Below, in pieces: positions 4,883 through 6,976 of a stretch of DNA of 6,976 nucleotides; positions within the stretch are counted from its first letter, which is position 1, and each line of letters begins with the position of its first letter. The stretch comes from an uncultured Saprospiraceae bacterium (GTDB lineage Bacteria; Bacteroidota; Bacteroidia; Chitinophagales; Saprospiraceae), in NCBI GenBank assembly GCA_937959375.1, contig CALGLS010000194.1, forward strand, positions 1 through 6,976, given 5' to 3'. The position numbers were made by a program, and so were the translations under genes. Under the pieces are notes generated by a model that had not been told where the DNA came from, did not search any database, and worked only from the letters and a program-made list of their open reading frames with translations.

Positions 4883-6976
4883 ATGTTTAGAAACTTTTTG
4901 CTCATATTGGTTTTGTTTACGTCCCTTGTGCTCCCCGCTCAGGATGTTGCCTCTATGAATAAAGGTGCGCTAACAAAGATAGGTGGGCGAGTTATAAATC
5001 CAGTTCACAGAGATGTAACGATGACTTTTTTTAGAGACATTGTTTCCTTCAATGAAGAAACCTTCACCGTTCCAATCCAACAAAATAATAGCTTTGGTAT
5101 GAGTTTCCAATTAAATGAACCAACTCAGGTGATGTTTAATTATATGGGGATTGAACTCAAGTTATTTTTAGAGCCAGGTGATGATCTGTTTATCCAATTT
5201 GATGCAATCAATTTTAGAAGTAGTATACGCTATTCTGGTAAAGGCTCTTTACAAAACAACTATCTACTTCAAACCTATAAAATGTACAATGAGTGGGATG
5301 AGCAATTTTTACTTTTCGAAATTGCTGATCGTTCACCTTTAGACTTTAGACGTTTTATGGATCAGATGCGCAATCAGCGTTTTGGGTTTTATAAAGACTA
5401 TCCGGAAAAAGGAAATTTCTCAGAAGATTTCAGACATTACGCTTGTGCAGATATTGACTATTGGTGGGCTTACTATCTATTGCGTTATCGCTTGGAACAT
5501 TTTTCAACACAGGGAATTGATGAGACGGTCATTCCGAAAGAGTATTACAGCTTTCTTGATGAGATTTTGGTCAATAATGATCGAGCATTATCAAACCCGT
5601 ATTATGCTTACTTTTTGGATCGGTATCTACATTTTAGATCTGAGATTCCAGGTAAGTTAGAAAATGAACCTGTTAGTATTCGAGTTGACGTACCTAGTAT
5701 TTTTGTATTGTCAAAACCAGAGGAACCACCGATTGTAACAGAAGTTAAGAAAGGAGCTCGAATGCGTTATTTGCATGAAAAGTCAAATTTCAAATCAAAG
5801 GTTTTGATTAAAGAAGCCTTGCATGAAGATTATTGGTACAAAGTAAAAACGGGGGATGGACATATCGGTTGGGTGATTGGTGTAGGTCTAGTTTTTGAAG
5901 ATGATTTTTCATCAATAGTTGATGTTGCCAACACTACTACAGTAGCAGCTGATAGTACAGCAACGGCTGAGGGTATCCTTTTTGAAGAGGCACAAAAATA
6001 TCTCAAAGGAAATGCACTTTATTATGTGATGGCAAATGATCTATACTGGCGATCTAGGATTATGCCACTAGAGGAATTGGAAAAACAGGTAGACGACTTT
6101 TTGTTAATCAATCCTGTAAAGTCATACGATCAAATTGCAAAGAGTACTTTAGAAAAGATTCAAAAAGAAAAGAATCCTGATATCATTTATGGTGCTACAA
6201 CCTATCGAATTGTAGAGGATTTTAAAATGGATAACGACGACGTTATAAGAGAAAAAGTGATTACCTCTGTTGTTATTCATGATAGAAAAGAGATGGATGG
6301 AACGGCTAATCCAGCTGCTAAAAAAGTATCAAAAATCAAAGTGAATCCTGAAACGAATGATACAACTAGTACAGCTGTTTTAGCATCTATTGCTTACGCA
6401 AACACTGAGTTGAATAAACCAGTCGGTGATACGATATCAATGGAAGGCCTAACGGAGGTTGTAGCTGTTGATACCACTGCTGTAGTGACTATTCCAACAA
6501 TAGAACCACAACCAGAATATATTGACATTCCACTTTCAACCAAAGAGCGACCAAGCACACCAGTTACTATAAAAGGCAAGATAGAAGGTTATACTGGCCG
6601 AGTACTGAAGTTAGTTTTGTACACCGATCCAGTTACTTTTATTGAAGAAGAATATCAGTTTAAAATCAATGGCGATTGGTCATTTGAAGTCAACGTGAAA
6701 TTGAAGGAACCAACTATCGGGTATATTCTTTATGGAAGTGAAAGATCACCTGTCTTTTTAGAACCGGATAATCAATTGCGTTTTACTTTTCATGGTCAGT
6801 CTTTTCAAAAGACATTGCACTTTTTTGGAAAAGGAAACGTGCAAAATAATTACTTGTTAGCACAGCGCAAATTTTTCAAAGGGGAGGATGAAGTTTTGCG
6901 AAAGAAGATGAAGAATGAGAAAGCTTTGGGCTTTAGTAAGTATATGTCTGAACAACGTGAGGCGCGATTGGCCTTT
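4883..6976 (+). CDS. Secreted protein with duplicated beta-rich module and SH3-like domain (3' end outside window)
   Basis: The frame is open for 698 codons from the ATG at 4883 to the last base. Residues 1-19 form a signal peptide (MFRN, a hydrophobic stretch, LPA) with likely cleavage before Gln20, so the product is exported. Module 1 (about 32-160) and module 2 (about 562-698) are visibly related: both have F-x-L-x-EPT, a FLEP-x-(D/N)-x-L-x-(I/F)-x-F strand, a GKG-x-x-QNNYLL segment (118-129 and 648-659), and a following helix with FxxxMxxQR. This pattern resembles the N-terminal region (DUF4369-like) of Bacteroidota TlpA/thioredoxin-like proteins, so a thioredoxin domain may follow downstream, though none is in view. 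Residues 285-338 look like a bacterial SH3 domain (KKGARMRYLHEKS at its start, YWYKVKTGDGHIGW inside). A Thr/Pro-rich linker (about 490-560) precedes module 2. No Shine-Dalgarno sequence is present; the signal peptide supports the chosen start. Function is unknown; an envelope role is inferred. Confidence 0.82.
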   Translation, partial: MFRNFLLILVLFTSLVLPAQDVASMNKGALTKIGGRVINPVHRDVTMTFFRDIVSFNEETFTVPIQQNNSFGMSFQLNEPTQVMFNYMGIELKLFLEPGDDLFIQFDAINFRSSIRYSGKGSLQNNYLLQTYKMYNEWDEQFLLFEIADRSPLDFRRFMDQMRNQRFGFYKDYPEKGNFSEDFRHYACADIDYWWAYYLLRYRLEHFSTQGIDETVIPKEYYSFLDEILVNNDRALSNPYYAYFLDRYLHFRSEIPGKLENEPVSIRVDVPSIFVLSKPEEPPIVTEVKKGARMRYLHEKSNFKSKVLIKEALHEDYWYKVKTGDGHIGWVIGVGLVFEDDFSSIVDVANTTTVAADSTATAEGILFEEAQKYLKGNALYYVMANDLYWRSRIMPLEELEKQVDDFLLINPVKSYDQIAKSTLEKIQKEKNPDIIYGATTYRIVEDFKMDNDDVIREKVITSVVIHDRKEMDGTANPAAKKVSKIKVNPETNDTTSTAVLASIAYANTELNKPVGDTISMEGLTEVVAVDTTAVVTIPTIEPQPEYIDIPLSTKERPSTPVTIKGKIEGYTGRVLKLVLYTDPVTFIEEEYQFKINGDWSFEVNVKLKEPTIGYILYGSERSPVFLEPDNQLRFTFHGQSFQKTLHFFGKGNVQNNYLLAQRKFFKGEDEVLRKKMKNEKALGFSKYMSEQREARLAF

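Noticed and set aside
5382..5660. 92-codon plus-strand frame within the secreted-protein gene.
   Set aside because: It is an out-of-frame shadow of the continuous 698-codon frame, which has a signal peptide and domain structure.

Overview
The window looks like chromosomal DNA from a Bacteroidota bacterium, most likely of the Cytophagales/marine type, though the sequence does not fix the rank below phylum. The evidence is the AT-rich composition, start codons without Shine-Dalgarno sequences, TAnnTTTG-type -7 promoter elements, a SecD-type translocase of the form usual in this phylum, and a long (391 aa) AIR synthase.

Layout. 1-1958 (minus): the N-terminal 652 residues of the preprotein translocase SecD/SecDF, cut by the window start. 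1959-2597: a 639-bp gap between divergent genes. It holds the secDF promoter, a 37-bp palindrome and a striking fold-back element (2206-2397) whose arms are built from GAATTA and GAATGG hexamers around a unique hairpin core. 2598-3101 (plus): a small cytoplasmic BON-LysM protein of the Kbp/YgaU family, followed by a clear intrinsic terminator. 3303-3310: a good promoter element leading into a leader of about 170 nt with a long inverted repeat. 3487-4662 (plus): purM. 4663-4882: a structured intergenic region with mutually exclusive base pairings ending in a T6 run. 4883 to the window end (plus): the first 698 residues of a secreted protein with two copies of a beta-rich module around an SH3-like domain; the 3' end is missing.

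The genes do not form an obvious pathway. SecDF works in protein export, PurM in purine synthesis, the BON-LysM protein probably in potassium or stress response, and the last protein is an exported product of unknown function. purM and the BON-LysM gene appear to be separate transcription units.

I see no mobile-element genes, CRISPR array, tRNA or rRNA. The most unusual items are non-coding: the hexamer fold-back element, the purM leader inverted repeat, and the attenuator-like structure after purM. The duplicated-module secreted protein is the most interesting coding item.
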